DNA from: Pseudonocardia sp. DSM 110487
Lineage (GTDB): Bacteria > Actinomycetota > Actinomycetes > Mycobacteriales > Pseudonocardiaceae
Assembly (NCBI RefSeq): GCF_019468565.1
Contig: NZ_CP080521.1
Location: 2,728,001 to 2,792,000, forward strand
Reading direction: 5' to 3'
DNA: 64,000 bases
Part shown: positions 49,734-58,718 of the stretch, one piece after another
How positions within the stretch are numbered: the first letter of the stretch is position 1
How the letters are laid out: each line of letters starts with the position of its first letter
Notes under the pieces: generated by a model
Databases searched by the model: none
Told to the model about the DNA's origin: nothing
Seen by the model: the letters and a program-made list of their open reading frames with translations, nothing else
Made by a program: the position numbers and the translations under genes

Positions 49734-50954
49734 ATGACCAACCAACGGATCATGCTCACCCTCGCGGCGCTGTTCGCCGCGCTCGAGGGTTACGACCTCG
49801 CCTGCTACGGCGTGACCGTCCCGTCCCTGCTCGCCGACGGTGGCATCGGCGCCGACAAGGTCTCCGCCGGCACCGTCGGGTCACTCGTGGCCGTCGGCAT
49901 GCTGGTCGGCGCCGCCACGTCGGCCGCGCTCATCCGGCGGTTGGGCAGCCGCCGGCTGTTGTTCGGCGGCGCCACCGTCTTCTCCGCCGGGATGCTGGTG
50001 TGCGCCGTCGCTCCCACCTTCGCGCTGTTCGGCGCCGCGCGCCTGGTCGTGGGCATCGGGCTGGGCATCGTCCTGCCGACAGTCACCGCCTACGTCGCCG
50101 ACCTGTCCGCCCCGGAGCGGCGCAGCCGCAACATCGGGATCATGATGGCCGGCTACGCCGGAGGCGCCCTGTTCGCCCCGCTGCTGGGCGCGGCGATGCT
50201 GCCGGAGAGTTCATGGCGGTGGATCTACGTCATCGGCGCCGTCCCCGCCGCCGTCCTGATCCCCGCCGCGATCCGGCTCCTGCCCGAGAGCCCTGTCACC
50301 CCGTCGCAGGCCACGGCCCGCACCGAGGGCGACCTGATGGGATTGCGTCCGCTGCTGGCCCGCGGGGTCCGCGGGGCGACGCTGCTGTTCTGGGTGATCT
50401 CCTTCTGCGGGCTGCTGCTCGTCTTCGGGATCAGCACCTGGTTGCCGACGATCATGCAGACGGCCGGGTACTCCCTGGGCTCGTCCCTGTTGCAGACCGC
50501 CGCGATGTGGGTGGGAGCCGGGGTCGGCATGGTCGCGGGCGGCCGGGTGGCCGACAAGGTCGGCGTCAAGCCGGTCGTCGTCGTCGCGTTCCTCGCCGGC
50601 TCGGCCGGACTGCTGCTGATGAGCGCCCGGCCCGCGCTGGCGGTCCTGTTCCTGCTGATGTTCGTCAGCGGACTCGGATTCATCGGATCCCAGGTGCTGA
50701 CCAACGCCTTCGTCGTCACCCGCTACTCCGATGCGCTGCGCGGACCGGCGATCGGCTGGGCGCTGTCGGTCGGCAGGCTCGGCGCGATCACCGGGCCGGT
50801 GCTGGGCGCCTGGATCCTGTCCTCGGGTCTGGGCGTGCAGTGGAACTTCTACCTGTTCGCGGTCCCGGGTGTGCTCGGCGCGACCCTCGCGGCGCTCGTG
50901 CCGATCATCCGGGCGCCCCGCGCCACCCCGGCGGCTGAGCCCGGCTACGTATAG
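49734..50954 (+). CDS. MFS aromatic-acid transporter (AAHS-type)
   Basis: 406 residues, 12 TM helices. The N-terminal helix carries ALEGYDLACYGVTVPSLL, the acidic D-Y-x-x motif typical of aromatic acid:H+ symporters (AAHS). RRLGSRRLLFGGATVFSAG is the motif A loop. It probably imports the substrate of the monooxygenase or decarboxylase. It lies 37 bases after the monooxygenase and 7 bases before the IclR gene, so likely one transcript. Confidence 0.9.
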   Translation: MTNQRIMLTLAALFAALEGYDLACYGVTVPSLLADGGIGADKVSAGTVGSLVAVGMLVGAATSAALIRRLGSRRLLFGGATVFSAGMLVCAVAPTFALFGAARLVVGIGLGIVLPTVTAYVADLSAPERRSRNIGIMMAGYAGGALFAPLLGAAMLPESSWRWIYVIGAVPAAVLIPAAIRLLPESPVTPSQATARTEGDLMGLRPLLARGVRGATLLFWVISFCGLLLVFGISTWLPTIMQTAGYSLGSSLLQTAAMWVGAGVGMVAGGRVADKVGVKPVVVVAFLAGSAGLLLMSARPALAVLFLLMFVSGLGFIGSQVLTNAFVVTRYSDALRGPAIGWALSVGRLGAITGPVLGAWILSSGLGVQWNFYLFAVPGVLGATLAALVPIIRAPRATPAAEPGYV

Positions 50955-50961
50955 TTCGCCC

Positions 50962-51762
50962 GTGGTAGCCGGGGACTCCGACGCGAGGCAGGGCATCCAG
51001 TCGGTCGAGATCGCGATGACCGTGCTGCAGGCCCTCGAGCAGGGGCTGGGGCCGATGAGCCTCACCCAGATCGCCGCGGCCGCCGGCATGGGCGCGAGCA
51101 AGGCCCACCGCTACCTGGTGAGCCTGAGCCGGGTCGGTCTCGTCAGCCAGTCCCGCAGCTCCGGCCTCTACGACCTCGGCCCGTCCATGCGGCGGCTCGG
51201 TATGGAGGCTCTGCGCCGCATGGACGAGGTCGGGCTCGCATCGGAGTTCCTGCCGGGTCTGCGGGACCGCACCACCCACGCCGTGAACCTCGCGGTGTGG
51301 GGGGAGGGCGGCCCGGTGGTCGTGCGCTGGGACTACGGCGCTCACGCGCTGCCGATCACGGTGCGGGTCGGTGCGACGCTGCCCATGCTGTCCTCGTCGG
51401 TCGGTCGGGTGTACCTCACGTACCTTCCCGAGATCCTCACCGGACCCGTCGTCCGCGGCGAGCTCACGTCGGGAGGACACGCGATCCCCGCCGAGGACGA
51501 GCTGGACCGGATCCGCGCCGAGGTCCGCAGCACCGGTGCCGCCGTCACCTCGGGCGGGGTCATTCCCGGCGTCACCTCGGTCGCCGCGCCCGTGTTCGCG
51601 GCGGGCGAGTCACTTCCACTGGTCGTCGCCATCGCCATGCCTGCCCGGCAGGCGACCGAGACCGTGCTCAGGGACGTGACCGCCGAGCTGATCCACACCA
51701 CGGCGACGATGTCGGCCGAGCTGGGACACGCAGGCCCCACCAGCCGGGCGAGCGGCGCCTGA
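50962..51762 (+). CDS. IclR-family regulator of the aromatic cluster
   Basis: 266 residues from GTG 50962. Winged HTH (QSVEIAMTVLQALEQGLGPM, SLTQIAAAAGMGASKAHRYL) and the IclR effector domain (HAVNLAVWGEGGPVVVRWDY, GVIPGVTSVAAPVFAAGESL). As the last gene of the monooxygenase/transporter set it likely regulates the divergent promoter at 48064-48154. An upstream in-frame extension is an out-of-frame shadow of the transporter gene. Confidence 0.9.
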   Translation: MVAGDSDARQGIQSVEIAMTVLQALEQGLGPMSLTQIAAAAGMGASKAHRYLVSLSRVGLVSQSRSSGLYDLGPSMRRLGMEALRRMDEVGLASEFLPGLRDRTTHAVNLAVWGEGGPVVVRWDYGAHALPITVRVGATLPMLSSSVGRVYLTYLPEILTGPVVRGELTSGGHAIPAEDELDRIRAEVRSTGAAVTSGGVIPGVTSVAAPVFAAGESLPLVVAIAMPARQATETVLRDVTAELIHTTATMSAELGHAGPTSRASGA

Positions 51763-51852
51763 CGCCGATGTCGATCGTGTCCAGGATCTGAACACGCACC
51801 GCTGCCAGATGCCGGGAGGCTCTCCCGCAACCGGTCAGCGAGCACGGAGGAC

Positions 51853-52968
51853 ATGTCGATGAAGACGACCGCGGCAGTGCTGTGGGAACGCGGTGGGCCC
51901 TGGAGTGTCGAGGAGGTCGACCTCGACCCGCCCAAGGCAGGCGAGGTCCTTGTCGAGTTGGGCGGCAGCGGGCTGTGCCACTCCGACGAGCACGTGCTCA
52001 CCGGCGACCTGCCATGGCCGCTGCCGATGATCGGCGGGCACGAGGGCGCGGGCACGATCCTCGAGACCGGCGCCGGAGTCGACTGGCTCGAGCCGGGAGA
52101 CCGCGTGATCTTCGGGTTCCTCCCGTCGTGCGGCCGGTGCGCGGCGTGCTCGACGGGCATGCAGAACCTGTGCGAGCTCGGCGCGCACCTCGGTGCGGGC
52201 ACCCAGATCAGCGATCACACCGCCCGCCACCACGCCCGTGGGCAGGACCTCGGCCTGATGTGCCTGCTGGGCACCTTCGCCCGGCACACCGTGGTCAGCG
52301 AGGCCAACTGCATCAAGATCGACGGGGACGTCGCGCTGGACAAGGCGTGCCTCCTCGGCTGCGGAGTTGTGACGGGCTGGGGTTCGGCGGTCAACGCGGG
52401 CGGCGTGAAACCCGGCGACACCACCGTGGTCGTGGGCGTTGGCGGCATCGGCATCAACGCGGTGCAGGGCGCGGCGCTCGCCGGCTCCGAGTTCCTGGTC
52501 GCCGTCGACCCGGTCGAGTTCAAGCGGCAGAAGGCGATCGAGTTCGGCGCCACCCACGCCGTCGCCACGAGCGAGGAGGCGACCGAGCTCGTCGCCGGGC
52601 TCACCCATGGGCGCGGTGCCAACGTCGTGGTCAACACGATGGGCGTCGGCACCGGCGAGCAGATCGCGAAGAGCCTGGCCATGACCGCAAAGCGCGGCAC
52701 GGTCGTGGTGACCAACCTGCACGAGGCCACCGAGACGACGGTCTCGATGTCCGCGCTCGACCTCGTCCTGATGGAGAAGCGGGTGGTCGGTTCGCTGTTC
52801 GGCACGGCGAACCCGCGTCGTGACATCCCACGGCTGCTCGACCTGTACCGGCACGGCAAGCTCAAGCTCGACGAGCTGGCCACCCGCAGTTACAAGCTGG
52901 AGGACGTCAACGCCGGCTACCAGGACATGCGGGACGGGCACAACCTCCGCGGAGTGATCACGTTCTAA
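51853..52968 (+). CDS. Zinc NDMA-type alcohol dehydrogenase
   Basis: 371 residues. Catalytic zinc block GLCHSDEHVLTG and GGHEGAGTI, structural zinc cysteines CGRCAACSTGMQNLC, and Rossmann core VVVGVGGIGINAVQGA. The sequence is of the NDMA-dependent group, whose NAD cofactor stays bound in actinomycetes and is recycled by a mycofactocin-type carrier. It oxidises an alcohol to an aldehyde and is followed by a regulator and an aldehyde dehydrogenase. The start could be ATG 51853 or ATG 51859. Confidence 0.9.
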   Translation: MSMKTTAAVLWERGGPWSVEEVDLDPPKAGEVLVELGGSGLCHSDEHVLTGDLPWPLPMIGGHEGAGTILETGAGVDWLEPGDRVIFGFLPSCGRCAACSTGMQNLCELGAHLGAGTQISDHTARHHARGQDLGLMCLLGTFARHTVVSEANCIKIDGDVALDKACLLGCGVVTGWGSAVNAGGVKPGDTTVVVGVGGIGINAVQGAALAGSEFLVAVDPVEFKRQKAIEFGATHAVATSEEATELVAGLTHGRGANVVVNTMGVGTGEQIAKSLAMTAKRGTVVVTNLHEATETTVSMSALDLVLMEKRVVGSLFGTANPRRDIPRLLDLYRHGKLKLDELATRSYKLEDVNAGYQDMRDGHNLRGVITF

Positions 52969-53036
52969 TATTTCTTCACGCGGCGCGCATCTTAAGTAGA
53001 ATGTGCGGACCCTGTCCAGGGACGAAGGGGTCCGCC

Positions 53037-54653
53037 ATGGGAGTCGCCGGTCCGCAGCTGAGGCCGGTGATCGCCCTGTCATGGCGCCGGGCCGCGATGA
53101 GCGGCCTCGACCCCGGCGCGCCGGTCGGCCACCTCGGCATCGAGGACGTCGACCGGCGCAGCCGGCTCATGACCGCCGCCACCCCGGTGCTCGACGAGAT
53201 GGCGGAGGACCTGGACGGCACCGGCTTCGCGGTCATGCTCGCCGACCGGCGGGCGCGGCTCGTGGATCTCCGCTTCGGCGATCCGGCACTGCGCCCGCGT
53301 GTCGAGCGGGTGGGCGCCGTCCCCGGCTACCGCTTCGTCGAGCAGACGACCGGCACCAACTCGATCGCCACCACGTTCGAGGTGCGCCGCGGTGTCGCCG
53401 TCCACGGCGAGGAGCACTTCATCGAGTCGCTCAAGAAGTTCAGCTGCTACGGCCACCCCGTGCTGCACCCGGTGACCCGGCGCCTGGAAGGCGTACTGGA
53501 CATCACCTGCCTCGCCGAGCACGACAACCCGCTGCTCGCACCGTTCCTCCTCCGCGCGGCGGCGCGGATCGAGGAGCGCCTGCTGTCCGGGGCCCGCGAG
53601 GCCGAGCAGCGGATCCTGGCCGCCTTCCAGCACGCCCAGCGGCGCGGCCGCTCGGTTCCCGTGGTCGCGGTGGGTGACGACCTGCTGCTGGCCAACACCG
53701 CCGCGACCGAGCTGCTCGACGCCGCCGACCAGGCCATGCTGCGCGGCGCGGCCGTCGACGCGTCGGCGGGCCTGCCGGTATCGCGCCGGCTCACGCTCGG
53801 CACCGGACAGGAGGTGCTGGCCTCGATCGAGCGGGTCCCCGGCGGTACAGGTGCGGTGTTCGTCCTCGAGCCCGTCGCCGTCCCGTGGTCAACGACGGTG
53901 CCTCGCCGGGGGAGCGCGCCCGTGCTCGTCCACGGCGAGCCCGGGTCGGGCCGCACCACTGCCGTGCACGACATCGCCGGGGGCGAGCCGGTGTCCGTCC
54001 TGGACGCGGGGGACGTGCCCGTCGTGGGTGGGCGGGTCTGGCTGGCCACACTGGACGACCTCCTGGCGACGGCGCCGCTGGTCGCGGTCGAAGCCGTGCA
54101 CCTGCTTCCCGAGGCGCTGGCCCGCCGGGTCGCCGCCGCGCTGCCGAAGGCCACCGGGCGGGTCGTGCTCACCAGCGGTCCCGTCGCCGAGCTCAGCGGC
54201 GAGCACGCGGGCCTGGCCGGTCACTGCGCGGAACGCATCGAGCTGCGGCCGCTGCGCCATCGCCGGGACGAGATTCCCGCGCTCGTCCGCTCGATGCTCA
54301 CCGCGCTCGGCGCGCCACGGGAACTGCGGTTCACGCCGGGCGCGCTCGAGGCGCTGGCCGGGCAGGACTGGCCGGGCAACCTGCGTGAGCTGCTCGCGGT
54401 GCTGCGGCAGGTGGCCGAGACGCGTCAGGTCGGCGACGTCGTCGTCGGCGATCTCCCGGAGGCCTACCGCGGCAGCGCGCGGTGCCGCCTGCTCACCCCG
54501 ATGGAGCGGGCGGGACGCGACGCCATCGTCGAGGCCCTGCGCGCCGCGGGCGGGAACAAGAAGGACGCGGCTCGACGTCTCGGCATCAGCAGGACCACGC
54601 TCTACAACGCGATCCGCGCGTTCGGCATCGTGGCGCCCGTGTCCAGAAGTTGA
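53037..54653 (+). CDS. AcoR-like regulator with GAF and degenerate AAA+ domains
   Basis: 538 residues from ATG 53037 (AAGGGG upstream); an earlier ATG at 53001 lacks an SD. The N-terminal GAF-like domain (about 40-190, EQTTGTNSIATTFEVRRGVA) and intermediate region resemble AcoR/MimR activators of alcohol or acetoin catabolism. The AAA+ part has a shortened P-loop (HGEPGSGRTTAV) and ends with a conserved WPGNLRELLAVL block, but I see no GAFTGA loop. The C-terminal Fis-type HTH is GGNKKDAARRLGISRTTLYN. Actinomycetes lack sigma-54, so it cannot be a standard bEBP. It lies between an alcohol and an aldehyde dehydrogenase, which it probably controls. Confidence 0.88.
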   Translation: MGVAGPQLRPVIALSWRRAAMSGLDPGAPVGHLGIEDVDRRSRLMTAATPVLDEMAEDLDGTGFAVMLADRRARLVDLRFGDPALRPRVERVGAVPGYRFVEQTTGTNSIATTFEVRRGVAVHGEEHFIESLKKFSCYGHPVLHPVTRRLEGVLDITCLAEHDNPLLAPFLLRAAARIEERLLSGAREAEQRILAAFQHAQRRGRSVPVVAVGDDLLLANTAATELLDAADQAMLRGAAVDASAGLPVSRRLTLGTGQEVLASIERVPGGTGAVFVLEPVAVPWSTTVPRRGSAPVLVHGEPGSGRTTAVHDIAGGEPVSVLDAGDVPVVGGRVWLATLDDLLATAPLVAVEAVHLLPEALARRVAAALPKATGRVVLTSGPVAELSGEHAGLAGHCAERIELRPLRHRRDEIPALVRSMLTALGAPRELRFTPGALEALAGQDWPGNLRELLAVLRQVAETRQVGDVVVGDLPEAYRGSARCRLLTPMERAGRDAIVEALRAAGGNKKDAARRLGISRTTLYNAIRAFGIVAPVSRS

Positions 54654-54714
54654 ACACCGCCGCGATCCGAGGTTCGCGACGATCTCCTTCGAGCGCGACG
54701 TCGAAGGAGCCGCT

Positions 54715-56167
54715 GTGGACCTGCACTACGAATCGTTGCTGATCGGCGGCCGGTGGGCCGCACCTCGCTCTGCCGGCCGGATCACCGTGGTCTCGGCCAG
54801 CACCGAGGCCACGATCGGCTCGGTGCCGGAGGCGAACGAGTCCGATGTGGACGCCGCCGTGGACGCCGCGCGCGGCGCCTTCGAGGATCCGCACGGCTGG
54901 GCGCACTGGGCGCCGGCCGACCGCGCCGCGGCGATGGAGCGCCTCGCCGACATCATCGAACGCGACGCCGAGGAGTTCGCCCAGCGCGTCGGCGCGCAGA
55001 ACGGAATGCCGGTCGCGGTGGCGCGCCAGCTCGAGGGCGCCTTCCCCGCTGTGCTGCTGCGCTACTACGCCGGCATCGCGCGGGAGTCGGCGTTCGAGGA
55101 AGCCCGGCCGGGCCTGTTCGGCGGGCAGACGCTCGTGCGGCGCGAACCGATCGGCGTGGTGGGCGCGATCGTGCCGTGGAACTTCCCCCAGACACTGGCC
55201 GCGTTCAAGTACGCCCGCGATGGCCGCGGGCGCGACGGTCGTGCTCAAGCCCTCTCCCGAGACCGTGCTGGATGCATTCCTCCTTGCCGAGGCCGTGGTG
55301 GAGGCGGGCATCCCCGCCGGCGTGATCAACATCGTCCCGGGTGGCCGCGAGATCGGCGCGTACCTGGTGTCCCACCCGGGCGTCGACAAGATCGCCTTCA
55401 CCGGGTCGACGGCAGCGGGGCGCTCGATCGCCGAAACCTGCGGCCGTCTGCTCCGGCCGGTCACCCTCGAACTCGGCGGCAAGTCCGCCGCGATCGTGCT
55501 CGACGACGCGGAGCTGGAGCTGGAGAAGATCGCCGAGCAGCTGTTCACCGCGACCCTGCTCAACAACGGCCAGACCTGCTTCCTCGGCACGCGGGTACTG
55601 GCCCCACGGGCCCGCTACGGCGAGATCGTGGATCTGTTCACCGGGTTCGCCGCGGCGCTCAGGGTCGGTGACGCGCTCGACCCGAACACGCAGATCGGCC
55701 CGATGGCGAGCGCGCGGCAGCGGGAGCGGGTCGAGAGCTACATCGCCAAGGGACGAGCCGAAGGCGCGCGGGTCACCACCGGCGGTGGGCGCCCGGACGG
55801 CCTCGGTAAGGGCTGGTTCGTCGAACCGACGATCTTCGCCGACGTGGACAACAACCACACGATCGCGCAGGAGGAGATCTTCGGGCCCGTGCTGTCGGTG
55901 ATCCCGTACGGCGACGAGGACGAGGCCGTCCGCATCGCCAACGACTCCGACTACGGGCTGGGCGGCACCGTGTGGACGAGCGACCCGGAGCGCGGCGTGG
56001 CCGTGGCCAAGCGGGTGCAGACCGGCACGATCGGCGTCAACACGTACCTGCCCGATCCGACCGCGCCCTTCGGCGGAGTCAAGGCCAGCGGAATCGGGCG
56101 CGAGCTCGGGCCGGAGGCGCTCGCGAACTACCAGCAGCTCAAGTCCGTGTACCTCGGCACGGCCTAG
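54715..56167 (+). pseudogene. Aldehyde dehydrogenase with frameshift
   Basis: From GTG 54715 (GAAGGAG upstream) the N-terminus of an NAD(P) aldehyde dehydrogenase is readable (VSASTEATIGSVPEANESDV, LVRREPIGVVGAIVPWNFPQ), up to TLAAFKYA. The frame is lost at about 55213-55218 and continues in another frame (AGATVVLKPSPETV, DKIAFTGSTAAG, VTLELGGKSAAIVL, NNGQTCFLGTRV with catalytic Cys, EEIFGPVLSVIPYG). The expected APAMAAG junction has lost two bases of a codon. Residue content is otherwise complete, so sequencing error or recent loss are both open. It would turn the aldehyde from the upstream dehydrogenase into an acid. Confidence 0.82.
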
Positions 56168-56186
56168 TCCTACAGCCGGATTTTGT

Positions 56187-56367
56187 GATCATGGGTGTTC
56201 GGCGCTGCTGCCGGGTCCCGTTCGGCGGTGGCCGCGCCCATGATCCGCAGTATCGGTTGCTCATGGCTGTGGCGACAACCGTGTGCAACCGATACTTGTG
56301 ATCTTCGCGTCCATGATCTGGAGTTTCGGGTGCTCATGGTCGTAGCGGCGGCCGTGGGCACCCGATA
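56187..56367. repeat. Three serial hairpins of related sequence
   Basis: Hairpin 1: GATCATGGG (56187-56195) with CCCATGATC (56237-56245). Hairpin 2: GTATCGGTTGC (56250-56260) with GCAACCGATAC (56285-56295). Hairpin 3: GGGTGC (56328-56333) with GCACCC (56358-56363). Units 2 and 3 also share loops (TGCTCATGG... and a C/G-rich core before CCGTG), so they are copies of one element. The run begins 20 bases after the aldehyde dehydrogenase stop. Confidence 0.7.
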
Positions 56368-56459
56368 GTTCGGATCTTGCCCGCCGCCGGCCCGGGCGCC
56401 TGGCGGCCCGGGGTGCGATCGTGTCGGTCCATCGGGTCGGTCTGGTCGGTTACCTGCCG

Positions 56460-57109
56460 GTGGGCGCGCCGTTCCCGGCCCGGGTCGCCCGGCGCCCGCC
56501 CCGTGGTCCGGGCTTCGCGTGTGTGTCCGCCGGCTGCATCGACCCGGTCGCTTTGCCGGGGTGGCTGGGTTGGGTGCACTACCGATTAGTGGGGTTGCGT
56601 GGGCGGCCGTCCCCGACGCGGGCACAGGCCCGTTGCGACGAGACCGTCCTGCCGGGTGCCACGCGACTGGCTGTGGTCCCGACCCTCCACCCCCAGTGGC
56701 TCTCCTGGATGATCACGGCCAGACCACCCCAGGGACAGGGCCCACGCACAGGTCCAGCAGGAACGGGACATCAACCGCAGGGTGCCTTCCCGGTCAGAAC
56801 ACACCGGCTGCCGGGGTGCAGCTCAGGTATCGATTCCGCTGATCACCCCCCAGATTCCAGGCGTGGCCAGGGGGCGCCGACGGGACCACAGCCAGTCGCG
56901 TGGCACCCAAACCGCGGTGGTCTCGTCGAGGACGGGCGTGCCTCCGCGTCGGGGACGGCCGCCCGAGCAACCACATGATTCGGTAGTGCACCCAACCCAG
57001 CCATCCCCGGAAGGCGAAGGGTTGAGGTGAACCGGATCGCTACGACGGCAGCCCCCGCGGCTGGTGGGGAGGCCCGGGGGCTACCCGGTGCCGGGAACGG
57101 CGCGCCCAC
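56460..57109. repeat. Diverged long inverted repeat (two arms of about 260 bp)
   Basis: The plus strand at 56460-56715 and the minus strand at 57109-56841 can be aligned along their length. Shared blocks are GTGGGCGCGCCGTTCCCGG, GGCTGGGTTGGGTGCACTAC, GGCGGCCGTCCCCGACGCGG, GACGAGACC and CCACGCGACTGGCTGTGGTC. Arms differ by scattered substitutions and small indels and are separated by about 125 bp. No transposase is encoded. The frame is not conserved clearly enough to call an old protein. Confidence 0.75.
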
Positions 57110-57470
57110 GAAAGCGTCCGGCACCCGGCCGTATCCCCGGGGGGCGCGGAACGCACCGCGACCCAGACGGTGATCAGCGGCTCGGCGCGAAACCCGACGC
57201 CCCGCGTCGGGAAAGGCGCCGACCTGATGATCACAGACTCGCCGAGCCACCCAGCCCGGGCTCTGTGGAGCCCGGCGCGCTCGTTCTCGGCCGGCGCACC
57301 CCGTCGACGGGGTGTCTGACCTGCGACGGGCTGCGTCGGCCGACACGGGTTGCGCCGGCGGCTCCGCCGTGCCGAGCGGCGGCCCGAGCCCTGCGATCAG
57401 AGGAATGATCACGAAGTCCGGCTGCTAGGTGGCTGGTGTCTTTCGCGTGGTGGTCCGGCCTCCGGTGGCC

Positions 57471-57535
57471 CTGATCACCAGAAGTGGTGCCAGGGCGACA
57501 GATCTGACGCTTTGGCACCACTCCTGCCGATCATG
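57471..57535. repeat. Dispersed palindrome, copy B
   Basis: Begins CTGATCACCAGAAGTGGTGCC and ends GGCACCACTCCTGCCGATCA. The GAAGTGGTGCC/GGCACCACT arms enclose a loop with GCGACAGATCTGACGC. It is the same outline as copy A at 12022-12087, over 45 kb away. Confidence 0.75.
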
Positions 57536-57540
57536 CGAAC

Positions 57541-57605
57541 CTTGATCACCCCGAGTGGTCCCGGGACGACAGATGTGTCGTCCCGCCACCACTTCCGACG
57601 TCACG
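57541..57605. repeat. Dispersed palindrome, copy C
   Basis: Immediately after copy B: TTGATCACC...GAGTGGTC, an inner stem GGACGAC/GTCGTCC around AGATGT, then ACCACTTC and CGTCACG. The arms and loop words match copies A and B with different central stems, which indicates compensatory change that keeps the fold. Confidence 0.72.
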
Positions 57606-57832
57606 AGCCTCTGGCGGACGCGGGGGCCGACACCGGCCGCCGCGGAGGCTGCCCACGCACTGAACCGGGTGCGGGACGGCCCGGGGAGATCCGTGAGACC
57701 GCCTCCTGGCGGCGCCGCGCGCACCACCGGCAGGCCCCGCACCATGCGCGGCGCCGTCAGAAGGCCGGTTCATGTCCAGGACACCAACCACCGAAAGACA
57801 CCAGCCACCTAGCGTCCCCCCGGCGGCAACCG

Positions 57833-58660
57833 TCAGCCGCCCTCGGCGATCTGGACGGTGCGCGCGACGGCTTCGGTGGTCGCCCCCAGTGACTCGGATA
57901 CCTCCCACGCCACCGCCCGTACGCGCTCGCCGAGCTCGGCGGCTCGCCGCTCGTCCATCCGCACCTCGGGCACGGAGGTGCCGAGCGCCCCGACCACGTT
58001 GCCGGTGTGGTCGAAGAGCGGGGCCGCGACGGCCCAGATGCCGGGATAGCGCTCGGCGTGCGACTCCGCCCAGCCGCGGGAGCGGATCGTGGCGAGCTGG
58101 GCGCGCAGCTCGCCGGGGTCGGTGACCGTCCGGGGCGTGGCGGCCGGGATCGGCCGGGAGAGCCAGCGCTCCTGCCGGTCGGGGGGCAGCATCGAGAGGA
58201 TCGCCTTGCCCGGGGCGCCGTGCGGCAGGGCCAGCGGCACGCCGATGTCGGTGTAGGTGCGCCGCAGCGACTGGTGGCTCTCCACCTGGTCGATGACGGC
58301 ACGTTCGTCCGTGGGTAGCAGCTCGTGCACGGCGACGGTCTCGTCGATCTCGTCCCGCAGCGCACGAAGGAACGGGAGCGCCGCGTCGCGCAGCGTGGTG
58401 GGCACGGCTCCGCTGCGCGCGAGCTGCACGAGCAGCGGCCCGAGGCCGTAGCGGCGGCCCGGGGTCTGGCGCACCAGGCTGTTGCTCTGCATCGCGGCGA
58501 GCAGCCGGTGGGTGGTGCTCGTCGACAGGCCCGTCATGCGGGCGATCTCGCTGATACCCAGCTCGGGGCGGCGCGCGTCGAAGCAGCGCAGGATCGCGAC
58601 CGCCCGGTCGATCGACTGGACGCCTGCCCGCGTGGGGGCGTCCGCTGCCTCCGTGCTCAC
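57833..58660 (-). CDS. IclR-family transcriptional regulator
   Basis: 275 residues from GTG 58660 (GGAGG 4 bases before). N-terminal winged HTH (QSIDRAVAILRCFDARRPEL, GISEIARMTGLSTSTTHRLL) and IclR effector domain (DIGVPLALPHGAPGKAILSM, NVVGALGTSVPEVRMDERRA). It is divergent from the CoA-transferase operon, whose promoter contains two overlapping palindromes, so it is the likely regulator. The effector is presumably the carboxylate imported by the TctCBA system. Confidence 0.92.
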   Translation of the reverse strand: MSTEAADAPTRAGVQSIDRAVAILRCFDARRPELGISEIARMTGLSTSTTHRLLAAMQSNSLVRQTPGRRYGLGPLLVQLARSGAVPTTLRDAALPFLRALRDEIDETVAVHELLPTDERAVIDQVESHQSLRRTYTDIGVPLALPHGAPGKAILSMLPPDRQERWLSRPIPAATPRTVTDPGELRAQLATIRSRGWAESHAERYPGIWAVAAPLFDHTGNVVGALGTSVPEVRMDERRAAELGERVRAVAWEVSESLGATTEAVARTVQIAEGG

Positions 58661-58718
58661 CGCTCCTCCGCTGCCCGAGCCTTGACCACGTCCAGGACGG
58701 ATCGTAGGGTTTCCATAA

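Larger units (their letters stand above)
57424..57813. mobile_element. MITE-like element with perfect 22-bp terminal inverted repeats
   Basis: The left end (57424-57445, beginning GCTAGGTGGCTGGTGTC) and right end (57792-57813) are perfect inverted copies over 22 bp. The 390-bp element has no ORF of interest. Its interior includes palindromes B and C. No target-site duplication is obvious at the edges. It is short, AT-neutral and lacks a transposase, so a non-autonomous element moved by another transposase is the best guess. Confidence 0.6.
56168..57832. other. Non-coding repeat-rich island
   Basis: About 1.66 kb with no supported gene between the aldehyde dehydrogenase and the IclR gene. Open frames on both strands have no recognisable domain and follow the repeats. 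The stretch holds serial hairpins (56187-56367), a diverged inverted repeat (56460-56715 and 56841-57109) and a MITE-like element (57424-57813). Between 57110 and 57423 are further short GC-rich palindromes (for example GCCCGGGCTCTGTGGAGCCC) and nothing else I can name. Confidence 0.7.

Noticed and set aside
53037..54653. Standard sigma-54 enhancer-binding protein
   Set aside because: No GAFTGA loop is visible and actinomycetes lack sigma-54.
56421..57030. Overlapping ORFs of 80-185 codons on both strands in the repeat island
   Set aside because: They follow the inverted repeat and have no known motif, biased composition and no start with an SD.
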